This document shows positions 24,827-38,217 of a DNA stretch of 64,000 nucleotides, in pieces; position 1 is the stretch's first letter; each line of letters starts with the position of its first letter. Below the pieces are notes generated by a model. That model did not search any database and was not told where the DNA came from. It saw only the letters and a program-made list of their open reading frames with translations. The DNA is taken from contig JAREIK010001722.1 of NCBI GenBank assembly GCA_029783825.1, positions 1-64,000 of the forward strand, written 5' to 3'. Source of the DNA: Sapria himalayana. Taxonomy: Eukaryota > Streptophyta > Magnoliopsida > Malpighiales > Rafflesiaceae. A program made the position numbers and the translations under genes.

Positions 24827-25990
24827 CATAATAGCTAGGTAAATTTCCTTAGCTATTATAAGAAATTTTTTCAGTAAAATAGAATAGCTATGGATTTACG
24901 ACGAAATTTATCCCAAGCTAAATTACTTGTCTCAATATATTAACGAAAAAAAAATTTCCCTAACAAAATTTTGAATGACAAAAATTTTCTTGCTAATTCT
25001 ATTTTTCCCTTGCTAATTTTGATCATAATTAAGAGTAGTAAATAATATCTTTCATCTGAATATAGATAGAAAATTACTTAGCTAAATTAGCGATGGAATA
25101 ATCCCTAGCTATAGAGGTGTCAAATATGGCAGGGCGGGCTGGCTCGGCCCAATTTTAGGCTACCCTACAAGGCAACCATGAATGGTTGAGTGGTTGAGTG
25201 GAGGTGTCAAATATGTCAAGCCATAGCACAGTACAATAACCGTGTCGTGCCTGGCCCAGAATGGTTGAGTGGAGGCAGGCTCGACACGGTCCAACGGCCT
25301 GAAATCCTCTGGGTTCACCTTTGTTCGACCTGATTATGGATGGGTGGTAACCCTAATTTTTTTAAAAAATTAGGGTTTCCACGGCGTGCCACCACACCCC
25401 CTCTCTCCCATCACCCTTTCACGGCACGGCAAGCATCACCTATCGACGTCGGGTCATCGTTACCATGCTCAGTGCGTTGTCACGCATGCCGTGCCCATGT
25501 GCTAGGCATTCTTGTCGTGCCCATGTGCCAGGCATTCTTGCCGTGCCTGGCAAGGAATGCGGGTCAAAATCTCTCGGCCTGGCATGGCACGACATGTGTT
25601 GAGGGAAAGTCCTACATTAGCATGGGCATGGGTCATTCTCGTGTCGTTCCAAGCCAAGCACAGCCAAACTATGCCGTACTTCATGCCGGGTCTGGCCAGC
25701 CCAGCCCATTTGACAATTATACCAAGCTATTTTCATTCCAAAACTAATTTCACAATTTTTATTTTTTTACAAACAATTTTAAGTACTTTTATTAAAATTT
25801 TTATATTAAAATTGAATAAAAAATATACTATAAACCATTTTTTATCATTAAAAAAAAAGTAAAAGAAGTTCAAAAATTATTCTAATACAATAGTTACATA
25901 ATTAAAACAAATATATATCATAGGTATATAATCATTTAAAACTAAATTATAATCCTCATCATTAGCTAGTGCATTTGTGTTATCCTCTCC
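24827..25990 (-). repeat. CACTA-3 3' terminal and subterminal region
   Basis: Copies of TAGCTAGGG-, TAGCTAAATTAG- and CTTGCTAATT-type blocks on both strands (24831, 24852, 24890, 24925, 25000, 25075 and 25103), then an AT-rich stretch beginning GCTATTTTCATTCCAAAACT (25726). That stretch recurs at the ends of CACTA-4 (38890) and CACTA-5 (52373). A MITE interrupts the region. Confidence 0.75.
25112..25721. mobile_element. hAT-like MITE, 610 bp, with near-perfect 8-bp target duplication
   Basis: A GC-rich island in AT-rich DNA. Inverted ends: TAGAGGTGTCAAATATGGC at left, and TATAATTGTCAAATGGGC as the inverse of the right end, followed on both sides by GGGC(T)GGC. This resembles the common plant hAT-type GGGGTGTCAAA(T)GGGC termini. 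The flanking octamers CCTAGCTA (25104-25111) and CCAAGCTA (25722-25729) match at 7 of 8 positions, the duplication length of hAT elements. Inside are a 30-bp palindrome (25349-25378) centred on TTTTTTTAAAAAA and a 26-bp tandem duplication (25489-25514 and 25515-25540). No transposase gene; the open frames inside are incidental. Confidence 0.8.
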
Positions 25991-27725
25991 TATGTGGTTT
26001 CTCTACTAGAACTCGGTATTCTATCTCTCGCGTCATGCCCGCTAATTGTGTCTCCATATAGGACATCTACTATTGCATTACATTCTTTATTTATTTCATC
26101 TCATCATTCACTTCATTCATTTCATGGATTTCTTCCTTCAAAAGAATAATTTGCTAATCCTTTTCTTTCATTTCTCTCTATATAAATACAAAACATTCAT
26201 TTGTTTCAATTACTTGCTTTATGACCACCTCATCCACCACTGTTGAGTTACAGGAAATAGAAGCATGACTGCTAGAAAAAAAAGCCGCATCCTTCGAGCT
26301 GATGTCATACACTTGATGCTTCTTTTAACATTATATGGTCTCCAAATTGATATGATCATAGTCGATTGGTTGAATATCCATTAAATTGTCAACTAGCTGA
26401 GAATCAACTATCAAACCTTCCTCCACGAAGTCTTATGATAAAATAGAATAAAATATTGTGCTAGATATAAATAAAATAAATCGAATATTTTTTAGTCCAC
26501 ACAACTTTCAATATTTACTGTAGTATTTTAAAAGTTTATTAATATAATAGATTCTTATAGCAATCATCTTAGATTTGTTGTCAATAAACTACCAATCCGT
26601 TTTCTTCACATACATCTTTCTAAAAATCTCATAAAAATTTGGATTTTGACCAAGTTCTCAAGCCTAAAGTATGTATTTATTAAGTCAAAAAATAATATAT
26701 GTTAAAAAACATGAAATATTTGAACTATTTGGACTATTAGGCCAACTGTTAAATATACAAATGTTTTAAAGTTATAAAGTTATAAATTGCTATGTTCAGT
26801 TTTTGCTGGATATCTCTAATTTTTTCTTTACTTCTGGCTGCTTCCAATACTTAAGCCACTTGGGTCACTCATCCTAAGGTATAAAATCAGGCCTATCTTT
26901 TAGAATCTTCAATTTATGGACAAAAGGTGAGTATCGTTTGGTAGCTCTTCTCTCCCACAATGACTTTATCCACCCATCAAATTTGGCTCCCCATGTACAC
27001 TGATTCTATATATAAAAAATTCACAAAAAAAACTATTTTAATAACAAGAACATAATTCATTTTTACTTGAATAATAACTAACAAAATAGTTAACTAATTA
27101 GATACTTAATTTTCAATGCTTTTGTAATCTTTGTTTTTAACTAAAAGTCATAATAGTTCGTCTCTTTTGTTGATTCAGAAACTTTCTTCCATGAGAATGC
27201 TTTGGAATCAACTATTTTTTTGAATGACTTTGTAATTATAGCCGAACACTTGTAAATGGAATTAAACTGTAAAAATAAACAATTAACATTGAAAACAAGC
27301 ATTTCATAACTATATATAAAAACAAAACCACTAACAATGACATCATAATTTTTTATTAAAGTAATATTTACATATTTCTATTGCCTCTCACCCAAATTCT
27401 CAATTACTAACCTAGCACTGCCTTTAGAGAAGGTCACAACATTTGATGATGTCGATGGTGTGTAAATGATGGTGTAAAATGTGTGTAGATAATGGTGATG
27501 GATCAAAAATGTGTGTAGGAGGACAATGGATGGTGGCCTTATATCTGATAAAGGTGATAATAAAGGTGTCAATGATGGTGATGGTGATGATGATGTTGAA
27601 GTCTAGATAGGGTGGGTATGAGATGGTACTGACTGCACAATAGGACATAAAATACTAGTTGAATCTTGTCCATGTCTGTGTCCACATACACCTGACCACG
27701 CCCATGTCCGTTATGCACCATCTAC
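25985..27725 (-). pseudogene. TNP1-like protein, degenerate, CACTA-3
   Basis: Minus-strand counterpart of the TNP1 gene of CACTA-5 (58190-60000). Shared blocks in the same order include the His/Gly-rich start (about 27725-27640), a long histidine-coding (ATG/CAT)-rich stretch near 27430-27600, the block around 26880-26990 (DNA ...TGGGTGGATAAAGTCATT on minus), and the coiled-coil C-terminus rich in Glu/Lys/Met near 26080-26240 with a VVDEVVIKQ motif. Numerous stops. It is downstream of TNP2 and upstream of the terminal repeats, as in En/Spm. Assignment is by similarity to the other copy in the window and by position. Confidence 0.6.
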
Positions 27726-27894
27726 TGTACAAATGTAAAAACAAAGTACAAATAATAGAGATATAATGAAAACACAAATTGATATTGTATGATGAATAAC
27801 TATGCATTTTAGAGTAACACACACCAATGAATTACAACAAAATATAGAAACTCTTTGAAACTATAATATTCTAACAGTTTAATTATTGGTATCA

Positions 27895-30881
27895 CTATCA
27901 TCCTTTAATGGATCTTCAGACATTTTATGTGATTCTTATGGAAGTTCCAACTCATCTTCAGATAGAAAATGATCATCTTCAATTTTTATTAGGCCACCAT
28001 TTGAGTCACATAAGTTTTCTGGATCTTTATCTACTTGCACATGCTCAATATTATATATGCTGGTACAATAGCTATGTTTGCACTTCATTTTTAAGATGTT
28101 GGTTCTTTAAAATTTGATTGAGTTTTGATTTTGCAAATGGTCCACCAGTCACTCTTATCACGAGATAAACTTAGATATGTACAATAATATACTTGAGCGG
28201 CTTGAACTATCATAATAAATGGCTTATATCAATTAAATCTACATTTATGATTAACATCCACTTGATTATATTCTGAATGAATCTTTGTACCCACATTTCG
28301 TGTAGGATCAAACCACTCATATTTAATAATACAATCTTATTATTTTCGTGTCCAAGATACTCCAACTCAATAACTTCAGCTATTTGACTATAATAATCAA
28401 TCTCATCTACAATATTACTTGAGCCTTTAATGTATAAACCACTATTTATAGTTGCTTTAGAAGAATCATGCTCTTTTGTCTGAAATTTATAGTCATTGAC
28501 AAAATACCCAGGATAGGTTGTCACATATCTAAATGTGCATTTACTTAGATTCTATATGAATATGTTGGTATCTCCATTTGAAAGATCATTTGTAAGTTGC
28601 ATTAAATCAACAAATGATGTTAAAAAATATAATATACTAATAAATCAAAATATTCAAAAAATTTAAGGCTTAATAATTCTCACATAGTTTTTGAACCAAT
28701 TTGCAAATTCTATTTCTAGCATAGAATCAACCTCATGTCTCGGAATGGCTAGTTGTCTCTATTTTAACTGCTTAACATAAACACTGCACAAATACTAATA
28801 GAGAGAAAATAATGGATATCAATTTTAAATTATTTATATTCAGGACAAAATTATCTTATGATTAAACCTGCAACTATTTTAGGTATACATACTCAATGTA
28901 TGGTGCTACTTTCTCACAATTAAGTAAAATGTAGATTTGGGTTGCTTTGTACTCTTCATCGATCATATAGCTTTTCTTTACACTTACAATTGCTCTTTCA
29001 AGGTGCTTGAAAATAGATAGTTTGTCCTTAGATTTATCTTCCACCAGCACATGACCTTCATCATCCCAAGGGATATTTATATTCTTTGTATTGACATGGT
29101 CCTCAAAATAATAAGAACAAAATGATGATGCTTCTTCTACTACATATGTATTGCAAATTGAACCTTCAACATTTGCCTTGTTTCTAATATTCAATTTCAA
29201 CTTACGAAGATACCTACAACCATTATGTTAGGTTTCATTTAAATCAAATTACAATATTAATTTATGTTTAAAATAATAAAACATAGCTACTTAAATTTAT
29301 TTACCTCTCAAAAGGATATATCCACCTGTATTGCACTGCCCTGGTTATCCTTGCTTCATAAGCCAAATGGACCAGAAAATGCTCTATTGAGTAAAATAAA
29401 CATGGTAGGAATATCCATTCAAGCTTACAAAGAATGAGAGGTATGTCATTCTCTAGTCTCAACATGTCATCTATTTTGGTTGTGGGTGTGATTAGTTATT
29501 TGAAGAATAAATTAAGTTTTGTAAGAACCTTTCAAAGACTTAAAGAAAGTATTTCACGGAAAGAAATTGGTATTAATCTCTGCATAAATACATGATAGTC
29601 ATGACTTTTTATTCCAAATAACTTAGGCTTCTTCATATATACACATCTGTCAAATTTTGACACTTACCCATCTGAAAATTTCAAATTTTTAACCTATTCA
29701 CACTAAGACTAACTTGGTTTTTTATCAAGTGTGTAACAAGCTTTAGGGTATTTTTCGGTAGCCACATACTATTTCAATTCAAGACGCCAATATTAATCAT
29801 TCAACTCTTATCGTAATTTTAAAGTGTCTTTTTTTCGTCTACATTCAGGAAAATGTTGAAAATATTGTCAAACATATTTTTTTTCAATATTCATTACGTC
29901 CAAGTTAAGACAAATTAAATTGCACCTCCAATAGGGCAAGTCCCAAAAAATACTACTTTTTCTCCAGCCAAATATTTTTCATATTGGTCCATTAGTTCTA
30001 GTAGCATCCATATCAGTTACCTTCTTCAGACCCAAACTCTATATCTCTATCAAGATATCATCTCTTTAACGTACGGCAGGTAGAATTATTATCACTATTT
30101 TATTTTTTTGAAATGAAGTTCTATTTCTATGGAATGGATGATTTGTAGGTAGAAACTTATGATGGTTATCAAACCATGATTGTTTACCACTGAATTTAAG
30201 AATAAAAGCATCATACTTGTCCATGCAAAATGGGCATGCTAACCATCCTACTGTACTCCAACCAGACAATATTGAATATGCAGTAAAATCACTTACCATC
30301 CACATCGCCCGCATAATGAAATTTTGCTTCTTTGAGATGTCATATGTATTTATGCCAACATCTCATAAATGATTCAACTCTACTTTAAGAGGCTCTGAGA
30401 AAACATCCAACATGTGTATTAGATTTTTTGGCCATGTAACCAATATTGACAGAAACATATATTACTCCTTCATACACAACCATGGAGGCAAATTGTAAGG
30501 TGTCACTATCACTGGCCATTTAGGATACTATTATCCAAATTGGCCAAATGGCTAAAAACCATCAGTGTAGAAACACAATCTCACATCTCAACTTTCAGTA
30601 GTAAAAATCTTGATGTATATGATTAAAATACTTCCAAGCAAGTGAATCTAATGGATGATGCATCACCTCTTTTTCAACCTCATGCTCATGATGCCACCTA
30701 ATATCATGTGCTATAACATTTGATGCTTATTGTTGCTGTAATCGAGGAATTAAAGAGCGGTAATAAATTTTCTTTATTGCAACTTTCATCTTCTGTCGCA
30801 TTTCTGCAACACGAGGTGCCTTCTGATACTGAGGATGATCACAAAACATATAGCTAATTAAATCATTATCACCACCCCAAC
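27895..30881 (-). pseudogene. TNP2 transposase, N-terminus lost, CACTA-3
   Basis: Right to left on the minus strand: VIVTPYNLPPWLC near 30510, the block at 30066-30314 with SDFTAYSILSGWSTVGWLAC and SWFDNHHKFLPTNHPF, a decayed HNLDVM block near 29900, a DUF4218-like block at 28874-29200 (NKANVEGSICNTYVVEEASS, FCSYYFEDHV), and a DUF4216-like block at 28210-28524 (GYFVNDYKFQT, EIDYYSQIAEVIELEY). An acidic C-terminus ends near 27900. Coding similarity begins abruptly at about 30881, next to a CCTTAG that could be a splice acceptor. The Transpos_assoc N-terminus present in CACTA-5 is missing. Many stops. Confidence 0.85.
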
Positions 30882-33800
30882 CTAAGGACACACCATCTTA
30901 TGAACTAAAGAACTGCATAAAAAATAGCAGTGCAAAAGAGATTTATCCTAATATTTGAGTAATTCACTTAAGGATTATTTACATGCACATCAATTCAAAC
31001 TTAAACGATACGAAGGATGAAAACTTATAAATTTAGCAAAAATTATAGATATGACCATCACTTATATACTTTTATCGATTAGATATTTAACTGAGAAATT
31101 AATTTTTGTTTGGAAAAGCCTATTTTCATTTTCTATGATGGTTGTTAGCTCAGATGATATGTTATTTTCAATATAATCTTTTATGAGCATACTAAACACA
31201 TAAGAGTATTATTTCATCAAACAAAAGATTAAAAAAAGCTATATTTTGGCAATAGCTGTCCAAGAAGGCTATTTTTCACAACACCCAAATAATCAAAGAG
31301 CAAATCAACCAAATGGCCACATCACTTTTTTTAAAAGATTCTAAAATGGGTTAATTAATTTCATCAACCAATAACATGGCTATAATTGCAAAAAAATTAT
31401 AAACTTATTTAATATACTCATATTATGATGTTACAACAAAACAAAACATTGAAAATATATAAATAACAAAAAATATAATGATACAAGTAATTACAAACAA
31501 AAAATTATACATACATATGTGTGTATGTGTGTGTGTGTGTGTGTATCATATATCAAGAGTATCATAAACTGCACTAAGGGGTTTATTAACATATGCTAAA
31601 TCTAAAATAGCTGAAAAGAAAAAAAATAAAAGGAAAATATATGCTATATCAAGAGTATCATATATCAAGAATATCATATTATGCATTAATGATAATTTTT
31701 GATTTTTGTTTATCATTAATTTTTTATTGCTAAATATTGAATTTAACAAAAAATATACTACTATAATAACATTAAATCTAAAATATCACACCAATATTAA
31801 AGATATTTCTTCATATGGAGATTTAGATCCAATAAAAAATTTTAATCAAAAAACATTATTTTGATATTTTGATTCTCAATAATAATCTTAGAATAAACAT
31901 TAGATCATAGTCAAAATTTTGAAAGTCTACTAAATGACGTGTTTCATCTTGTTTGATTTTTTTTTCATTTAGTTGAACAATATTATTTTTTGATAATTTC
32001 TAATTTTTTATGTGTCACAAATAAATTTGCCAGTTTTCTTTGTTCAAAAGTATATTAGTACACATGTTTCATTGTAAATAATAAATAATGTGCATGTAAA
32101 GAAAACATAGGCTGCACTAAATAAGCAACTTCACATGCACCACACATCTACACTACTTTGGATAAAATACTATATGTGCATTTTTTTTTAAAAAAGAAGG
32201 GTATACTTATTACTAATCAAATTATCTATCATATTACTCATGTGAACACTGTATAATGATGAAAATTCTGCACAATGTTTGTTCTCATGCTTATTGTTCA
32301 ATAGTACTATTAAACAATAATTAATATCAGGACAATTAAATTAGTTAAAGCATCTATGATCTTAACAAAGAATAATTACTATGGAATATATTGGGTACCT
32401 AATTAAAGACCACAAAAATATGATTTATTAAGAAAAAAAAACTAAACAGAAATCATCATCATCCACCAACACAAATTACAGCCTCAACAAACTATCAACA
32501 TGAGTAATGATACCAAAATTAAAGGTTATGGGTAAGCTGTAACTTTTTCATTGAGAAATATATAAGAGTTTCACACTATAACCCCAAAAGCTTGATTAGT
32601 AGATAAATTTTCATAGGTTCTTTATATACACCTTCTTTATAGGACAAAAATTCTAAAATATAAAAACCATAAATTAAAATATAAGATATAACTTGAATTT
32701 AAAAAATTACAGTACCTTGCTATCCTCCTCCTCTTGTTATTTTCTTCGTCCTCTTTTACTATTCTTCTTCGAATTTCAGATCTAGCACACTTTCTATTTA
32801 TTTGAAATCCATTAAACCTTTTAAAAAATAATCATTAAAATAAAAAAATTCACACTACTGATTTATCATTGACACAGAAGAAATCAATAACAAAGTACCA
32901 TTTAGCTCACTGCTGATTTTAAATTTGCAAAACTCATTACTAATTTCTCATTAAATTATAATGAAAATAAACAAAAAAAATAGGTAGAGAGAGAGAGAGA
33001 GATAGATAGATAGATAGAAAGATACATATATATTATTTGTTTAATAAGAATCTACGAAATGATGCTTTGACGAAGGTGTGTTCTGAGAGAAAAATGTTTT
33101 TTAGAAGTGAACTGACCTAATTATGTAGAGACGGCTAGACGAGTGAGTGACGGGTCAAAGAAAGAAAATATTAGAAAACAAAATTATTTTATATTTAACC
33201 ATTAATTATATTATTTAATAATTAAATAAATTTATGGTTAATAGTTTATGAGATTCTTATGGTTATTTTTTATCATATTATTTATAAATTAATCAAATAA
33301 ATTTTAGAAATAAAAAAATTAATTTTATGTTTATAACAATGGAGAAAATAAATAATATTACTATTAAACATGAAAACTAGTAATTGACAATTAAATTTTA
33401 ATATTATTTCATTTATTAAAAATATATATTATTTCATGTAACCATTGATATATTGTATAGATGTATAACCATACAAAATTTATAACATCTCAATTAAATA
33501 AAAAATAAATAACCAAGTAAATAATGAATATGTAACATATCAATAATATTCAAACACCTAATAAAATATCTGACCATACAATAAAAATATATAATCTTAA
33601 CATTATCCAAAAAATAAAATTAAAAATTAATTACTTACAAATATAACTTACAAAAATAAGACTACAAATAAATCTAAAAATAAAAAAAAAGACAAAAGCA
33701 ACAAATTTCAACTTGTATATTAATATAACAAATGATTTTAGATAATTTTTAGTAGCTATATCAATATTTTTAAAAAAATAAAAAAATATTAAGCAAATAA

Positions 33801-34266
33801 TTATTTTCTATCCTAAGATTGTTAACTTTTAAGTTTATAATCATACATCTAAGTAAAAAGATGAGTTACAAAAACTATAATAAATAACACATAAGAAGTA
33901 TCAACAACAATTAAAAAAAAAAGATTTGTTTACTTCTTTAAAGTAATCATCACGATAGAAGAGCTCTATGAAGACTCCCAAATGACAATGATAATTGACT
34001 TGTCTCTCTAAATACCCAATACTACTCTCGTCCTCATTCATAGATAAAACTACTAATATCCCTCTATAATATATCATTTCTTCATATGATATATATATTA
34101 TAGAGATAATCTCTTGTGTATGCATACAAGCATCATATTGCACATCACTATTCCCTTAGTTGCACATTTATATTAAAGTTTAAACTTTTAAATATAATGG
34201 CATAAGATTATATAAATGTACAAGTGTTTAGATATAATGTTGTATTAAAATATTTTTATAAATATT

Positions 34267-34304
<38 letters not shown>

Positions 34305-35790
34305 GAAAAACTTTTATAAATATTATATTGTATAAATATCAAAATTATATAAACATTATAAATATTATATTTTAATATAAAAATTTATATATTATATAAA
34401 TTTTTATAAATATGTATAAACATTTTATATTTAGATAAATGCTATATAAACAATTATATAAATGGATAGAGTTTTGTAAATGTTGTATAGATATTTATAA
34501 ACATTTATACATATGTATAAACATGTATATATAACATTATATGTTTATATAAACATATCAATATTTATATATAATGTTATACGTTTATATACATTATATA
34601 TTAGACTATAAACATTTATATATAATATCATATGATTATAAAAATGTATAAATGTTTATATATAATTTTGTGTTTATAATATTTATATAAATATTATATT
34701 GCTTCAAATCAGCATAATATTTTCCAAAACAGTATACCTCTCTTGCTATAGTGTTTTTGAAAATATATTTTTTGTTTTTATTTTTTTATTTTTTTATTTT
34801 TTTATTTTTTTTCAAATCAATAAATATAAAGGAGCAATAAAAGTATTTTTTGAGTTTACCAAAAAGTAGAAATCTTTTATTTTGATGTATTTTTTAATAT
34901 GAATATTTACTTATTTAGGTACTTTTTAAAAAATTATTATTCTAATGCACCAATACATAATTTTTTTTCTAGGTCTAATAACACCTAACAACAATAAAAA
35001 AATATTTTCAAACAATATTAAATTAGCAAATAAAAAAAGAATTTACTAATTAGCATCACCATGATTAGCTCATATTTTATATTTAATTGAGGATGGTTTC
35101 TTCTTTTTAATGAAAAAAATTAATTTTTTCTTTAATTTTATCAAAATTATGGAGGTTGTGAAAAAAAAACATGAACAATTTTAAATTTAATGAATTTGAT
35201 GTTATCAAGATTACACAATATCAACAATTCAAGTAGCTCAACCTGAGTAGGTATTCACTTGCAAACTAAGCAACGAAGATCTAGGTTAAGTATTTTCAGC
35301 CATCTAAATCAATATGAGCAACCAAACTCTTTGAGATATTAGTTTTGCCAAACTTAATTTCTAATTAAACTAATAAATATTTTGGCTTTACCCAACATAT
35401 CATCTCTAACACAAGCACAATAAAGAGTCAAAACTTCCTTCACTTGTAAACTTTATTGAATCATACACCAGAGAATATATGATTTGCATTTAATTAAATT
35501 ATTCATGAATAAATAAAACACATTGTGTTAAACAATAATTTAAACAATAAGATTTAAAAGAATACTGACATTTCATCTTAAGCATTATTTGTGATCAGCT
35601 AGCATTCATAAAAATTTTATATAATCTTAATATCAATTTTTTCTCAAGTAAGATTAGTATTTATATTGTAGTATGCCAACTTCAATGGAATTTGAGTTTA
35701 CCATTAAATTGTTTTTCATGGTTTACAGAGTTGTAAATAAAGGTTCACCAACCTATTTTCAATTTTTAAATATCTATAACCTAATTTATG
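30882..35790 (-). repeat. Left arm of a long inverted repeat (partner 47865-51322)
   Basis: This 4.9-kb non-coding segment recurs in inverse orientation at 47865-51322. Matching landmarks: CTAAGGACACAC at 30882 with GTGTGTCCTTAG at 51311-51322; an AACATGGCTATAAT block near 31374 with ATTATAGCCATGTT near 50817; homologous open frames at 31546-31749 (minus) and 50461-50667 (plus) sharing INKNQKLSLMHN and ILDLAY; and CTAATTTATG at 35781-35790 with CATAAATTAG at 47865. The left arm has about 1.5-1.9 kb extra between roughly 33260 and 35190. I see no recognisable protein. In CACTA-3 it lies directly upstream of TNP2 coding sequence. Confidence 0.85.
34180..34700. repeat. AT-rich dispersed repeat, copy 2 of 3
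   Basis: Same ordered blocks as 5840-6445 and 44870-45400: TATATAAACATTATAAATAT, GTATAAACATTTTATAT, TTTGTAAATGTTGTATAG, TACATATGTATAAACATG and ATCATATGATTATAAA. It carries a local (AC)n/(AT)n microsatellite at 34266-34303. It lies in the part of the left inverted-repeat arm that is absent from the right arm, so it was probably added there. Confidence 0.7.
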
Positions 35791-37790
35791 CATATTTTAT
35801 TTAAAATATTTACATTCAAACATGTTGTAAAACTCTTAATGCTTGTATCATTTACCATGGAAAAATAAGCTACTACTATCACCCCAGCACCAACACCATT
35901 AACTTATTATATTACTAATGTAATATCATCAAATCAAACTTCAGTTAAAATGAAAGGCAGACAAAAAGTAGACAATCAATTAAACCTTGGTCAAAAGAAA
36001 AGTTGCCCATGAAGCAAATGCAAAAAATATTAGGTGTAGTGAATAGACTAATAGTTTTGAAGGATATAGGAAAATTGAACAAATTCAGTATCCTAGAATA
36101 ATAAGTAATCAACATGTAATTATAATATAAGAAGAATAAAATTAACAAAAGATATTCTGGAGAGTCTCATAGCATATATCAGATTGATATACATTAAAAA
36201 AATTGTTGAGTAGTAGATTCCAAGGACTCACACTTCCATTTTTTTCTGGCTGTTAAGTCAATCCTAGGTAGATAGTTCCTCCTATAACCCGCCTAAGTGG
36301 ATACCTAATTTTAATAAATGGTAAGAATAATATTTTTCAAAAAAATCTATGGAAAAAAAATTATCTTGTTCGACATTGATTTAAATTACCAATTTGATCA
36401 TCATACCAATTCCAAGATCATATTTTTCATTCTTCGTCAAAAACTGAAAACATGATCAAATAACGCAACAAATGAAAACACAAAATTAGGTCTTCAAATT
36501 GAAAGAACACTGATTAGGTTATGTATCATGATAATTTATGTTTAAGAAAATATAGAAAAAAGACTAATTGAAAAGTCATAAACACCAATCAGAATCAGAA
36601 TGATGAAGCATAACACACTACCAACAATCTTCCGTAAGCAGTTTGCTTCCTTGATGCTATTTTGCTCAGCCACCGATTAGGTTATTGTTCATGTTTAACA
36701 TATTTTAATTTAAAATATTAATATTTATTTATTATTTTAAGATTACATATTTTATATTAAATTTAATATTATTTTTTATTTTCTTTTTTATTTAATATAA
36801 TAATTTACTCAATGCTTTAATTCTTATAAATTTTAGTAGAAGCAAAAATAAAGTTTGAATTAAAATCAACTTATGGTCAGTTTGGTAGTGATTTTCAAAA
36901 GTGTTAATAGGTCTTAAAATAATTTTAAGTGTGTATAAGAGAAAAAAATATCATTAGTAATATTAACAAAATCTTTTATTAAACCCTAAAAAAATACCTA
37001 AAGTATTGTTTTAATAAGTACTTGGAGATATTTTTTTATAACTCGTCAATAATTTTTGGATGTATTTAAAACATCAATATATTTATCCTTAAATATCAAT
37101 TTATTTTATCTTAAATTTAATAAAAAATATGATTTTATTTATAATTCAAATATTTCAAATCATTTAGTAATATTTTTTAAAAAAAAATTCTATAGTCGTT
37201 AAATTTTTTTTAAGTTTTATTAATATAAATATTTGCTTATTTATTTGTTTATTCAGATTTTTTATGAATATTTTTTTTTATCAAACAAATAATGATTTTA
37301 TGTTTTTATTAATACAACTATTTATGCATGTTGATATATTATTACAAATATTTTAAAAAATGTTTATAATTATAAAATTAATTATTTAATGTATTTATTA
37401 ATACAAATATTTAAATATCATTATTAATTAATTCAAATAATATTTTGTATATTTTTTAAAAATTTTATAATCAAAAAAATAGTTATTTTTGTACTTATTA
37501 ATATAAATTTTTATTCGTATTTATATATTTTTGAAATTATTTATTTATAACATGTTATTTTTATAATTATATGAGGAGAAGACATCTTTCAAGGATCCTC
37601 ATCCATAGACCATGACAAACCTTTAATATATAAAATTATATCAAATATTAAAACAAATAATATATAAAACAAAAAAAAATAATTCACAATAAATTAATGA
37701 CGAAAATAAACTCAAGCTATGTTAGGGAAATTCACTAGATAAATGTATATATTTTGTGAAAATTATAATTTAAGAATCAATCACTTGCTA
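35791..37790. other. AT-rich unassigned region in CACTA-3 5' half
   Basis: No gene or RNA supported. Very AT-rich with many short A and T runs. The expected N-terminal TNP2 exon (WMY...CPC signature) is not found on the minus strand. A short, less AT-rich patch at about 36590-36690 has no recognisable content. Confidence 0.4.
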
Positions 37791-37799
37791 TTAATATTT

Positions 37800-38112
37800 A
37801 ATTGTAAAAATATTTTTCTATATAATAATTTATTGAGAGAATTTTTCTTGAGCTAATTAGCTAGGGAAAATCCATCTCTAAAGTCATTGATAAATTTGTT
37901 GCCCATGTTAGTGCTAAAATCTATGATAATATTAGCTAGAGATATTTTTCAATCAAAAATTTCTCTCTAATCCATCACACATCCATCACAAATTTGTCAT
38001 TGAATATAAAATCAAATATCTCTTGTAGTTCCCTAGTTAATCCCTCGTAAATTAGCTAGGGATTATTTCTCTAGCCAAATTTCTATATCTATATAAATAA
38101 TTTCTTATAGTG
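37800..38112 (-). repeat. CACTA-3 5' subterminal repeats and terminus
   Basis: Direct and inverted TAGCTAGGGA-type blocks (37858, 37933, 38031 and 38054-38065) and TCCATCACA/TCCATCTCTA units, ending with the terminal motif that reads CACTATAAGAAATTATTT from 38112 leftwards. The GATA array begins at 38113. Confidence 0.85.
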
Positions 38113-38172
38113 TAGACAGACAGATTGATTTGAAAGATAGATATATATAGAAATAAATAAATAAATAAATAA

Positions 38173-38217
<45 letters not shown>

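Larger units (their letters stand above)
24827..38112 (-). mobile_element. CACTA-3: En/Spm-type element, 13.3 kb, both ends against GATA arrays
   Basis: Minus-strand CACTA element. The 5' end at 38112 is intact (CACTATAAGAAATTATTT read leftwards). The 3' end at about 24827 is eroded, but the subterminal block AGCTAGGTAAATTTCCTTAG followed by CTATTATAAGAAATTT matches the 3' end of CACTA-5. Between them lie TNP1 (about 25985-27725), TNP2 (27895-30881) and a long 5' segment. It has been modified by a hAT-like MITE (25112-25721) and carries a 4.9-kb segment shared with 47865-51322. TNP2 and TNP1 are both full of stops. Target duplication not clear because both flanks are GATA repeats. Confidence 0.75.

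Noticed and set aside
23210..24829. Long minus-strand frames rich in Ser-Ile-Tyr-Leu
   Set aside because: They are translations of TATC/TGTC repeats; several overlapping frames are open at once because the repeat has no stop in those frames.
25340..25862. Cysteine/alanine-rich frames of 116-135 residues
   Set aside because: They lie within the GC-rich hAT-like MITE and run past its end; overlapping frames on both strands, with no motif.
33901..34143. 80-residue minus-strand frame
   Set aside because: Contains no recognisable motif and lies in the AT-rich insertion of one inverted-repeat arm; cannot be supported.
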